Part shown: in pieces, positions 8,262 to 16,110 of the stretch | Numbering within the stretch: the stretch's first letter is position 1 | How the letters are laid out: every line of letters starts with the position of its first letter | Assembly: GCA_041166365.1 (NCBI GenBank) | Contig: JBEEFX010000082.1 | Coordinates: 1 to 16,110, forward strand | Direction: 5' to 3' | Source of the DNA: DASUCS01 sp041166365 | Lineage (GTDB): Bacteria > Actinomycetota > Acidimicrobiia > Acidimicrobiales > JACDCH01 | Length of the DNA: 16,110 nucleotides | Made by a program: the position numbers and the translations under genes | The notes under the pieces: model-generated | Seen by the model: only the letters and a program-made list of their open reading frames with translations | What the model was told of the DNA's origin: nothing | Database searches by the model: none

Positions 8262-9491
8262 TCACCAGGCAGCGGCGGTGAATCCCGATCCGACCTTGAC
8301 CGGATCTCCTCCGGACCACTTCCACAGGTCGTGGTTCTCGTCGACCCACAGCAGGTGGCGACCCGACGCATCCGCATCGAGCGAGATCGGCTTGGCCGCC
8401 GGCACCACGAGCTGCACGACGCTCCCGTTCGCCGGGTTGTACGAGGCGATGTGGGTTCCGTCGAAGAAGGCGATCGTCGCGAAGCGACCGCGAAGCGTCG
8501 CGAGCGTGCCGGACACGCTCGATGGAAGCTCCGCTGGAGTAGTGGGAATGGTGACGTCTCCCGTGATCGGGCGCCCGGGCCCGCCCGAAAGGTCGAAGAG
8601 CAGCACGTCGCCGTTCATCGTGGTACCGACGAACGTTGCCGGCGACTGCGGTCCGTCCAGCGGGACCACCGTCGCCTTCGTGTACGTCTGCTCGCCGCTG
8701 GCATCGCCCTCGAACAGGATCAGGACGGCCTGGTCGCTGACCAACGAGACGTTCGGGGCGTCGATCTGTCCCTGGAAGGGTTGCATCTCGCTCGATCCAC
8801 CCATCACGGAGCCTTGCGCGAACGGAGTCATCGTCCCGAAGGCGCGCAGCTCGACTCCCAGCTGTGCCTCGAACGCGACGCTGCGACCGGACAATGACAG
8901 CGGGAGCGTGAGCGCGTCGTGTGGCTTCGGGTCGTCGACGACGATCTGGTCTGCGGCGGCGCCGAGGACGACCCATCCCTCCTGCGGGCGTTCCTCGACG
9001 CTGACGAGCGTGCGCGCGTTGCCCCGATCGTTCGGAAACACTTCGACGCTGGTGGCACCGCCCGCATCGGCGGGCGGAAGCGTCCCGCCGGTCCGGGCGT
9101 GGCTCATGCCGAGGTAGTCGACGGCGAAGCTCTTGGCCGCCTCCTCTGGTGTCGCGAACGTGCGGTTCATCGACTTGAAGGGCCAGATGGCCGGCGAGAA
9201 GGTCGCGATCACCGTCACCGGCGATTTGCTCGTGGTCGTGCTCGGGCTCGAGTCGCTCGAGTCGGTGGCAACGTTGACCTGCTGCGTCCTGCCGTCGTCC
9301 CGATTCAGCAGGACGATTGCGCCGGCGACGACCGCGATGGCGGCGGCGACGCCGAGAAGGGTGAGGTTGCGGCGACGGTTCATGTTGACTCTTTCCGAGA
9401 TGCGGTTCAGCGCATCGTCTTCATCGTGTGGTTCGACTTCTCTTGCGCGGGCAGCCATCACTTCAGCGAGGCGAGACTCGATTTCGTTCAT
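8262..9491 (-). CDS. Single-pass membrane protein with Gmad2-like outer domain, coupled to ECF sigma factor
   Basis: A 409-residue protein starting at ATG 9491-9489, which overlaps the sigma factor stop as ATGA. Residues 1-41 are charged and cytoplasmic, 43-63 form one membrane helix, 70-95 are a Ser/Thr-rich linker, and the rest is extracytoplasmic. Residues about 172-278 (GWVVLGAAADQIVVDDP, then LPLSLSGRSVAFEA) resemble the Gmad2 immunoglobulin-like domain of spore-germination and actinobacterial surface proteins. The C-terminal part (about 285-409) has repeated strand patterns such as NGDVLLFDL, GTHIASYNP and GRHLLWVDE, like a few propeller blades. The arrangement suggests an anti-sigma or sensing partner for the sigma factor, but the HxxxCxxC zinc anti-sigma motif is absent from the N-terminus. 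The gene is real; its regulatory role is inferred from coupling only. Confidence 0.8.
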   Translation of the reverse strand: MNEIESRLAEVMAARAREVEPHDEDDALNRISERVNMNRRRNLTLLGVAAAIAVVAGAIVLLNRDDGRTQQVNVATDSSDSSPSTTTSKSPVTVIATFSPAIWPFKSMNRTFATPEEAAKSFAVDYLGMSHARTGGTLPPADAGGATSVEVFPNDRGNARTLVSVEERPQEGWVVLGAAADQIVVDDPKPHDALTLPLSLSGRSVAFEAQLGVELRAFGTMTPFAQGSVMGGSSEMQPFQGQIDAPNVSLVSDQAVLILFEGDASGEQTYTKATVVPLDGPQSPATFVGTTMNGDVLLFDLSGGPGRPITGDVTIPTTPAELPSSVSGTLATLRGRFATIAFFDGTHIASYNPANGSVVQLVVPAAKPISLDADASGRHLLWVDENHDLWKWSGGDPVKVGSGFTAAAW

Positions 9492-10009
9492 CGCCGGTTC
9501 TCCAACTCTCGGGCCAGAGCATCGAGGCCCCGGCGGGTGTGGGTCTTCACGGTGCCGGCGCCGATGCCAAGGGTCTCGGCAATCTCCGACTCCGGCAGAT
9601 CGAGGTAGAAGCGCAGCACCAAGACATCGCGCTGGCGATCGGGGAGCGTGCGCAGTGCGGCGAGCACGGCACGCTGCTCGTCCGCCGCGAGCGCGCCGGT
9701 CTCCGCCGATGCCACTTCGGAGATCGGCGCGTCGACGATGCGCAGGCGTGTGCGCACCTGTCGTCTGCGCAGCTGCGACCGAGCGCCGTTGAGCACTGCG
9801 CTGCGGAGATAGGCCGGCAGCTTTGACTCGTCGCGCAGCCGGGCGGGGGAGCGGAACACCGCCACGAAGGCGTCCTGCACCACTTCCTCGCACGTCGCCC
9901 GGTCGTCGATCAGGAGCGACGCCAGCTTCACCAACGACCGGTAGTGCTCGCGATGCATGTCTGCGAGGGTTGCGGTCGGCCCCACCTCGGACCTCACGGC
10001 GGTCATCAT
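9488..10009 (-). CDS. ECF RNA polymerase sigma factor (SigE-family-like)
   Basis: A 173-residue extracytoplasmic-function sigma factor. Region 2 spans about 18-86 (EHYRSLVKLASLLI, then ATCEEVVQDAFVAVFR, the -10 recognition helix), a variable linker follows, and region 4 spans about 116-170 with LPDRQRDVLVLRFYLDL and the helix-turn-helix SEIAETLGIGAGTVKTHTRRG. Length and sequence fit the actinobacterial SigE-type group. ATG 10009 is chosen; an adjacent ATG at 10006 and GTG 10048 are alternatives, and GTAGGGG lies just before it as a weak SD. It is co-transcribed and overlaps by four bases with the membrane protein gene downstream, which may control its release. It is divergent from comF, separated by 87 bases. 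Confidence 0.9.
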   Translation of the reverse strand: MMTAVRSEVGPTATLADMHREHYRSLVKLASLLIDDRATCEEVVQDAFVAVFRSPARLRDESKLPAYLRSAVLNGARSQLRRRQVRTRLRIVDAPISEVASAETGALAADEQRAVLAALRTLPDRQRDVLVLRFYLDLPESEIAETLGIGAGTVKTHTRRGLDALARELENRR

Positions 10010-10044
10010 CGCCCCTACAGACGCCCGAGGCGCGGAACCGGAGG

Positions 10045-10067
10045 ACACCGTTCTCGCGAACCGGTGT
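10045..10067. repeat. Inverted repeat in the sigma/comF divergent region
   Basis: On the minus strand ACACC-G-GTTC, loop GCGA, GAAC-GGTGT forms nine pairs with one bulged G, closing on a GNRA-type tetraloop. It lies 36 bases upstream of the sigma factor start and 29 bases upstream of comF. It could be a 5' leader hairpin of the sigma message or an operator serving either gene; the sequence does not decide. Confidence 0.45.
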
Positions 10068-10096
10068 TGTCACACCCCCGCAGTAGGAATTGTTCT

Positions 10097-10717
10097 GTGC
10101 TGTTGCCTCGCACCTGCCCGCTCTGCCACCGACCCGGGCCCGCGCCCTGCGGGCCTTGCGCCCGGGAGCTGGAGCCGGCCCCGTCGCTCGCCGCGCCCCC
10201 CGGTGTCGATCGGTGTGGGGCGGTACTCGCGTACGACGGCGCCGGCCGCGAGCTCGTGGCGCGGCTGAAGTACCGCAACGCGCGCAGCACGATCCGGTGG
10301 CTGGCCGCGCTGATGGCTGCTCGCGTCGCTCGTGACGACATCGATGTGGTCACCTGGGTGCCGACCACGGACGACCGTCGCGTCAAACGAGGCTTCGACC
10401 AAGCCGAGTTGCTCGCCCGAGCGATCGCGCGCAACCTGCGACGGCCGTGCCGTCGACTGCTGACGCGCGGCGCCGGTCCGCCCCAGACCGGCCGTTCGTT
10501 GTCCGAGCGACGTGACGGGCCCGTATTGACGACGCGATCCGATCGAGTCACGGCGGCGCGCGTGCTGCTCGTCGACGACGTGATCACGACCGGCACCACC
10601 GTCACGGTCGCCGCAAGAGCGCTGAGAACGGCCGGGTTTTCGCACGTTTCTGTAGTCACCGCCGCGCGAACTCCTCTAAAGCGGGTGCGCTCGCACTCCG
10701 ACACTTTGAAGGAATGA
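10097..10717 (+). CDS. comF: ComF-family phosphoribosyltransferase-like protein
   Basis: A 206-residue ComFC-type protein. An N-terminal four-cysteine zinc finger (C7-P-L-C10, C18-G-P-C21) is followed by the double-zinc-finger/PRTase layout: LKYRNARS, VPTTDDRRVKRGFDQAELLA and the PRPP-loop VLLVDDVITTGTT near residues 156-168. In naturally competent bacteria ComFC helps handle incoming single-stranded DNA; in most actinobacteria its job is unknown. GTG 10097 is the only usual start immediately before the first cysteine pair. No SD is visible, and TAGGAA at 10084-10089 is a weak -10 candidate that would give an almost leaderless message. Its stop overlaps the next start as ATGA. The order comF, hpf, secA is shared by many Gram-positive bacteria. 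Confidence 0.88.
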   Translation: MLLPRTCPLCHRPGPAPCGPCARELEPAPSLAAPPGVDRCGAVLAYDGAGRELVARLKYRNARSTIRWLAALMAARVARDDIDVVTWVPTTDDRRVKRGFDQAELLARAIARNLRRPCRRLLTRGAGPPQTGRSLSERRDGPVLTTRSDRVTAARVLLVDDVITTGTTVTVAARALRTAGFSHVSVVTAARTPLKRVRSHSDTLKE

Positions 10718-10896
10718 AGGCCGAGGAGATCAACCAGCACGACATGGACCTGGTCGATGACCTCGCAGACTTCCTCGTCCTCGACAATCCCTTCGTGCGA
10801 GTGCACGTCGTGGCCGCCGCGCGAGCCCGCCTGGCGGATGGCGATCACCCGACTGCGCTCGATCTCGCGGGCACGCTCGTCGCTCACTTCGCGTAA
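10714..10896 (+). CDS. Small FlgM-like protein (uncertain)
   Basis: A 60-residue acidic protein whose ATG overlaps the comF stop (ATGA), which supports real translation. There is no membrane segment or cysteine. The C-terminal half, VVAAARARLADGDHPTALDLAGTLVAHF, splits into two helices joined at a DG turn, like the C-terminal sigma-binding half of the anti-sigma-28 factor FlgM (pattern: basic helix, G, short turn, hydrophobic helix). In Bacillus subtilis flgM lies between comFC and hpf-secA, the same relative position. The N-terminal half (DLVDDLADFLVLDNPFVR) is not FlgM-like to my eye, and no flagellar gene is in the window. Treat as a hypothetical protein with a suggestive resemblance. Confidence 0.6.
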   Translation: MKAEEINQHDMDLVDDLADFLVLDNPFVRVHVVAAARARLADGDHPTALDLAGTLVAHFA

Positions 10897-10899
10897 CCT
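10894..10899 (+). promoter_or_regulatory. Possible -10 box for hpf
   Basis: TAACCT fits TAnnnT and overlaps the stop of the preceding small gene. It would give a leader of about 27 bases containing the SD AAGGGG (10921-10926), six bases before GTG 10933. No -35 stands out. Confidence 0.25.
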
Positions 10900-10932
10900 C
10901 CGAGGAAACAGACCCAACCGAAGGGGCCGCGT

Positions 10933-11493
10933 GTGGAGATCACCGTCAGCAGCCGCCATACCGAGGTCTCAGAGCTGCTCCGAGAGAGCACGGTCGACAA
11001 GATCGGCAGGCTCGGGCGCTTCCTCGAAGGCATGGACCGGGCTGAGGTGCACTTCTCCGAGGAACACACCAAACGGGCGGCCGACAAGGAGGTCTGCGAG
11101 GTCACGCTCGTCGGCCACGGCCATCACGTCCGTTGCAAGGTCTCGGCGCCCGACGGGTTCGCGGCGGTCGACCTGGCCGTGGAGAAGCTCGAGCATCAGC
11201 TCCACAAGCTCAAGACGAAGCTCCTGAAGCGCACCCATTCCAACGGCAAACGGGCCAACGGCAACGGCTCCGGCGCAGCCTCGGGGGCCACGGACGAGGA
11301 CGACGGGGGCGGGCGCCCACGGATCGTGAAGACCAAGGCCTTTCAGATCAAGCCGATGACACCCGAAGAGGCCATTCTCCAGATGGACCTCATGGGCCAT
11401 GACTTTTTCTTCTTCACGAATGCCGATACGGAAAGGGCCGCGGTGGTCTATCGGCGAGATGATGGGGACGTAGGCCTCATCGATCAGGCGTAA
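10933..11493 (+). CDS. hpf: Long-form ribosome hibernation promoting factor
   Basis: A 186-residue HPF/RaiA-family protein. The N-terminal domain (about 1-100, EITVSSRHTEVSELLRE through AVDLAVEKLEHQLHKLKTKL) binds the decoding region of the 30S subunit. A low-complexity linker rich in Gly, Asn and Asp (about 102-124) leads to the C-terminal dimerisation domain (about 126-186, IVKTKAFQIKPMTPEEAILQMDLMGHDFFFF), which joins two 70S ribosomes into a 100S dimer in stationary phase. The length and second domain identify the long form usual in Gram-positive bacteria. GTG 10933 is chosen for its SD at 10921-10926 and direct entry into the first strand. The gene directly precedes a response regulator and secA; in mycobacteria the homologous gene directly precedes secA1. 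Confidence 0.95.
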   Translation: MEITVSSRHTEVSELLRESTVDKIGRLGRFLEGMDRAEVHFSEEHTKRAADKEVCEVTLVGHGHHVRCKVSAPDGFAAVDLAVEKLEHQLHKLKTKLLKRTHSNGKRANGNGSGAASGATDEDDGGGRPRIVKTKAFQIKPMTPEEAILQMDLMGHDFFFFTNADTERAAVVYRRDDGDVGLIDQA

Positions 11494-11500
11494 CTGCCGA

Positions 11501-11525
11501 CGAACTAGTCTGACTGGCTAGTTCG
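11501..11525. promoter_or_regulatory. 8-bp inverted repeat upstream of the response regulator
   Basis: CGAACTAG (11501-11508) and CTAGTTCG (11518-11525) are exact reverse complements separated by nine bases. The repeat ends two bases before the SD of the response regulator (AAGGAG, 11528-11533) and contains TAGTCT (11505-11510), a possible -10 box. Its size suits a dimeric regulator, possibly autoregulation, or a stem-loop in the message. Which protein binds it is unknown. Confidence 0.5.
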
Positions 11526-11540
11526 CCAAGGAGCTGTGGC

Positions 11541-12224
11541 ATGCCTGACGACGTTCCCGATGTGATGTCCGACGCCATCCGCGTCCTCATCTGCGATGAC
11601 CACGCCCTGTTTCGACGCGGGCTGATCATGGTGTTGGAGTCCGAAGAGGGGATTGACGTCGTCGCTGAGGCGGAGGACGGCGAAGAGGCCATCATCAAGG
11701 CCGAGGAGTCCGCCCCCGACGTCGTCCTCATGGACGTGCGCATGCCCCGCATGTCGGGCATCGAGGCCACCCGGGCCATTGCGGACGCAGTGCCCTCGGC
11801 CAAGATCCTGATGCTCACGGTGAGCGACGAGGAGGAGGATCTCTACGAAGCGGTCAAAGCCGGCGCCACGGGCTACCTGCTGAAGGAGATCTCCATCGAG
11901 GAAGTGGCCAACGCCATCCGGGCGGTGGTCACCGGTCAGAGCCTGATCTCGCCCTCGATGGCGTCGAAGCTGCTCTCCGAGTTCAACAACCTCGCCAAGC
12001 AGGCACAACAGAAGGTCCTCGTTCCGAAGCTCACCGATCGCGAGCTCCAGGTCCTGAAGCTCGTCGCGCAGGGCATGAGCAACCGCGAGGTCGCGGAAGA
12101 GCTGTTCATCTCCGAGAACACCGTGAAGAACCACGTGCGCAACATCCTCGAGAAGCTCCACCTGCATTCACGGATGGAAGCGGTCGTCTACGCCGTCCGC
12201 GAAAAGCTGCTCGACATCCACTGA
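11541..12224 (+). CDS. NarL/FixJ-family response regulator
   Basis: A 227-residue two-domain regulator. The receiver domain (about 13-130) has the acidic pair D19-D20, the phosphorylatable D65 in VVLMDVRMP, the switch T93 in LMLT and K115 in GYLLKEI. A linker then leads to a LuxR-type helix-turn-helix (about 160-222: LTDRELQVLKLVAQGMSNREVAEELF and SENTVKNHVRNIL). All conserved residues are present, so it should be phosphorylated and bind DNA. No histidine kinase is in the window, so it is an orphan here. ATG 11541 has the SD AAGGAG seven bases upstream; an internal ATG at 11565 lacks one. The inverted repeat immediately upstream may be its own operator. Its position between hpf and secA is not the usual actinobacterial arrangement as I recall it. 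Confidence 0.94.
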   Translation: MPDDVPDVMSDAIRVLICDDHALFRRGLIMVLESEEGIDVVAEAEDGEEAIIKAEESAPDVVLMDVRMPRMSGIEATRAIADAVPSAKILMLTVSDEEEDLYEAVKAGATGYLLKEISIEEVANAIRAVVTGQSLISPSMASKLLSEFNNLAKQAQQKVLVPKLTDRELQVLKLVAQGMSNREVAEELFISENTVKNHVRNILEKLHLHSRMEAVVYAVREKLLDIH

Positions 12225-12787
12225 TCACCGGCCGTCGGCTCGCCGGGGTCATCGGGCCTTCAGGATTCGTCGCCGCCTGGGTCACCGCCGGCGCGAGGAC
12301 GACGGGATACTCCCCGGTCGACGACGCGATCAGTTTGCTCGCGGCGACGGACGCCCCGACGCGCTGGGTGATGACCGCGGGATTCGTGTGCTTCGGTGTC
12401 GGTGTCTCCGTCTTCGCGCTCGTGCTGCGTGACGCGCTCCCGGGCCGCGCTTGGGTCGCGGCGCTGGTCAGTGCGCTCGCGACGCTCGGGGTCGCGGCGT
12501 TTCCACTCCACGTCTCCGTGACGATCGACCGGCTCCACGGCACATTCGCGGCCGTGGGGTACGTCTCGCTTGCGCTGGTGCCGTTGCTCGCTGCTCGAAC
12601 GCTGTCGCGCCGGGGTCGCCGAAGCGCGGCAGTCTCGTCGACCGTCGTGGCGACCCTCTCGGCGGTGTGCCTCGCGGCCACACCCATCGCGGCGGCCAAT
12701 GGATTGTTCCAACGCCTCGGTCTGAGCGTCGTCGACGCCTGGCTCGTCGTGGCCGCGTTCACGCTGCAGCGCGAGCCGGCCCAGTGA
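12221..12787 (+). CDS. DUF998-like membrane protein with probable CTG start
   Basis: A 188-residue hydrophobic protein with about five to six membrane helices (GVIGPSGFVAAWVTAG, then WVMTAGFVCFGVGVSVFALVL, WVAALVSALATLGVAAF, GTFAAVGYVSLALVPLL, VVATLSAVCLAATPIAA and VVDAWLVVAAF). The pattern GYSPVDDAIS after the first helix, and a short helix-rich layout of this length, match DUF998, a family of unknown function. The first usual start (TTG 12335) would cut off helix 1 and GYSPVDDAIS. The only sensible upstream start is CTG 12221, which overlaps the response regulator stop as CTGA. No strong SD precedes it. The stop at 12785-12787 is part of a GTGA that could start the next gene. Confidence 0.7.
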   Translation: MITGRRLAGVIGPSGFVAAWVTAGARTTGYSPVDDAISLLAATDAPTRWVMTAGFVCFGVGVSVFALVLRDALPGRAWVAALVSALATLGVAAFPLHVSVTIDRLHGTFAAVGYVSLALVPLLAARTLSRRGRRSAAVSSTVVATLSAVCLAATPIAAANGLFQRLGLSVVDAWLVVAAFTLQREPAQ

Positions 12788-12849
12788 CCGCGGGGTGGGC
12801 CAACCCGTTCCTGGTGTCGGACATCGACGACGAGGGAAGGAAGGGCGCC

Positions 12850-13095
12850 ATGGGTATCCCCATCGAAGACGAGCCGCTCCCACCCACCGATGACGACTCC
12901 GTGTTCCCCGAGCCGGCCCGCCCGGAGCCTTCGGGTGATCCGGAGGCCCCCGTGGCCGATGCGATCGAGCAAGCCGCCGAGGTGACCCCGGGCTGGCGCG
13001 TGGGTCGGAGATCGCACCACTTCGAGGTCCCGGACGCGGACGCCATCGACCAGGCTCTCGAAGTCCCGCTCACCGACTTCCCCGAGAACGACTGA
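12850..13095 (+). CDS. Small acidic protein with duplicated ADAI-x-QA motif (hypothetical)
   Basis: An 81-residue acidic, proline-rich protein without membrane segments. It contains a near-repeat: ADAIEQAAEV in the middle and ADAIDQALEV near the C-terminus, separated by GWRVGRRSHHFEVPD. Similar ADA-x-EQ motifs recur in many small actinobacterial proteins of unknown function, as far as I recall. ATG 12850 has a purine-rich SD-like run (GGAAGGAAGGG) just upstream; GTG 12784, which overlaps the DUF998 stop as GTGA, would add 22 residues and cannot be excluded. The gene ends 126 bases before secA. No function can be assigned; a short linear motif binding a partner protein is a possibility. Confidence 0.6.
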   Translation: MGIPIEDEPLPPTDDDSVFPEPARPEPSGDPEAPVADAIEQAAEVTPGWRVGRRSHHFEVPDADAIDQALEVPLTDFPEND

Positions 13096-13205
13096 CCAGC
13101 GCCCGGCCAGCGGTGCTCACCCACGGTCGGCGGGCGCAGCACCCGAGGGTTGTGCGGACACCCCCGTGCAGACGAGGCCGGGTGAACGCGGAAAAGGCCT
13201 GCCGG

Positions 13206-13211
13206 TAGTCT
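13206..13211 (+). promoter_or_regulatory. Likely -10 box of secA
   Basis: TAGTCT lies ten bases before ATG 13222, and GTGAAC at 13182-13187 keeps the TGA core of a -35 at 18-base spacing. There is no SD before the ATG, so a nearly leaderless secA message is likely. The 126-base gap before secA also contains a possible stem GGTGCT/AGCACC (13112-13117 with 13138-13143) and an alternative GCGCCC/GGGCGC, perhaps ending the upstream operon. Confidence 0.5.
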
Positions 13212-13221
13212 GGATCGCCTC

Positions 13222-15954
<2,733 letters not shown>

Positions 15955-15957
15955 TTT

Positions 15958-15984
15958 CGCCGCCGAACCGGAGGTTCGTCGGCG
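15958..15984 (+). terminator. Hairpin just after the secA stop
   Basis: CGCCGCCGAACC (15958-15969) pairs with GGTTCGTCGGCG (15973-15984) at 11 of 12 positions (C15963 against T15979 is the mismatch) around the loop GGA. It begins three bases after the secA stop. No U-tract follows. Terminator or 3'-end stabiliser are the likely roles. Confidence 0.55.
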
Positions 15985-15998
15985 AGCTGCCTCGTCGG

Positions 15999-16004
15999 TA
16001 GGTT
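15999..16004 (+). promoter_or_regulatory. Possible -10 box for prfB
   Basis: TAGGTT fits TAnnnT and is identical to the candidate box before manB, with a similar downstream sequence (TTGAGCAGCTG here, TTGCTCAATCTG there). It would give a leader of about 48 bases containing the 16014-16040 hairpin. No clear -35 is visible. Confidence 0.3.
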
Positions 16005-16013
16005 GAGCAGCTG

Positions 16014-16040
16014 TTGTCGAGCGGGCAAGCCGCTCGACGA
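16014..16040 (+). other. Stem-loop in the presumed prfB leader
   Basis: GTCGAGCGG (16016-16024) and CCGCTCGAC (16030-16038) are exact reverse complements around GCAAG; a G-U and a T-A pair extend it to 11 pairs. It ends 17 bases before ATG 16058. It may be a secA read-through terminator or a leader structure affecting prfB expression. Confidence 0.5.
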
Positions 16041-16057
16041 AGGGCCAGCAGATTCCC

Positions 16058-16110
16058 ATGCGAGATTTCACAGATGACATAGCCGATGTTCGTCGGCGTC
16101 TGGATGAAGC
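16058..16110 (+). CDS. prfB: Peptide chain release factor 2, N-terminal fragment
   Basis: Only 17 full codons are inside the window, starting MRDFTDDIADVRRRLDEA. This matches the usual actinobacterial RF2 opening (RDF-x-x-DI, then a basic/acidic helix), and prfB follows secA in many Gram-positive bacteria. RF2 ends translation at UGA and UAA. The well-known autoregulatory +1 frameshift of prfB occurs around codon 25 in bacteria that have it, beyond the window edge, so its presence cannot be judged. A weak SD (AGGG, about 16041-16044) precedes the ATG. Confidence 0.75.
   Translation, partial: MRDFTDDIADVRRRLDE

Noticed and set aside
8262..10073. 603-codon minus-strand frame including the Gmad2 gene
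   Set aside because: The first part is an out-of-frame reading of the sigma factor; the true protein starts at the ATGA overlap at 9491.

Overview
The window is GC-rich, densely coded DNA, almost certainly from a high-GC actinobacterium. Gene content and order (phosphomannomutase, Trm112-like, two-SIS-domain isomerase, ahcY, then comF, hpf, secA, prfB) fit Actinomycetota; an Acidimicrobiia/Ilumatobacter-like lineage is my best guess, from general knowledge and not from a search. Almost all genes lie on the + strand, several joined by 4-base stop/start overlaps. No rRNA, tRNA, CRISPR, insertion sequence or prophage was seen, and no gene-free stretch exceeds about 130 bases.

Layout. (1) 1-382: the tail of a CPBP-family membrane protease and a tiny zinc-ribbon protein. 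(2) 444-3907: a large multi-pass membrane protein of the PTPS-related/GT-C-like type, translationally coupled to a DPM1/ALG5-like family 2 glycosyltransferase. (3) 3977-6653: phosphomannomutase, a Trm112-like protein and a phosphoglucose/phosphomannose isomerase-type SIS protein. Regions 2 and 3 together look like a sugar-phosphate, polyprenyl-phosphate-sugar and cell-envelope glycan module. (4) 6745-8154: ahcY (S-adenosylhomocysteine hydrolase) behind a potentially structured leader. (5) 8262-10009, minus strand: an ECF sigma factor overlapping a one-pass membrane protein with a Gmad2-like outer domain; a long hairpin separates this pair from the convergent ahcY. (6) 10097-13095: comF, a 60-residue FlgM-like protein, long-form hpf, an orphan NarL/FixJ response regulator, a DUF998-like membrane protein and a small acidic protein. 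(7) 13222-16110: secA and the first codons of prfB.

Most genes are ordinary housekeeping or envelope genes. The less ordinary signals are: two genes whose only sensible start is CTG inside a CTGA stop/start overlap; an 11-pair inverted repeat that would bury the ahcY start codon, with a second hairpin over its Shine-Dalgarno; an 8-bp operator-like inverted repeat just upstream of the response regulator; an ECF sigma/Gmad2 membrane pair sitting where other actinobacteria have mtrA-mtrB-lpqB; a possible FlgM relic between comF and hpf; and TAGnnT -10-like boxes almost touching SD-less start codons, suggesting leaderless transcripts.
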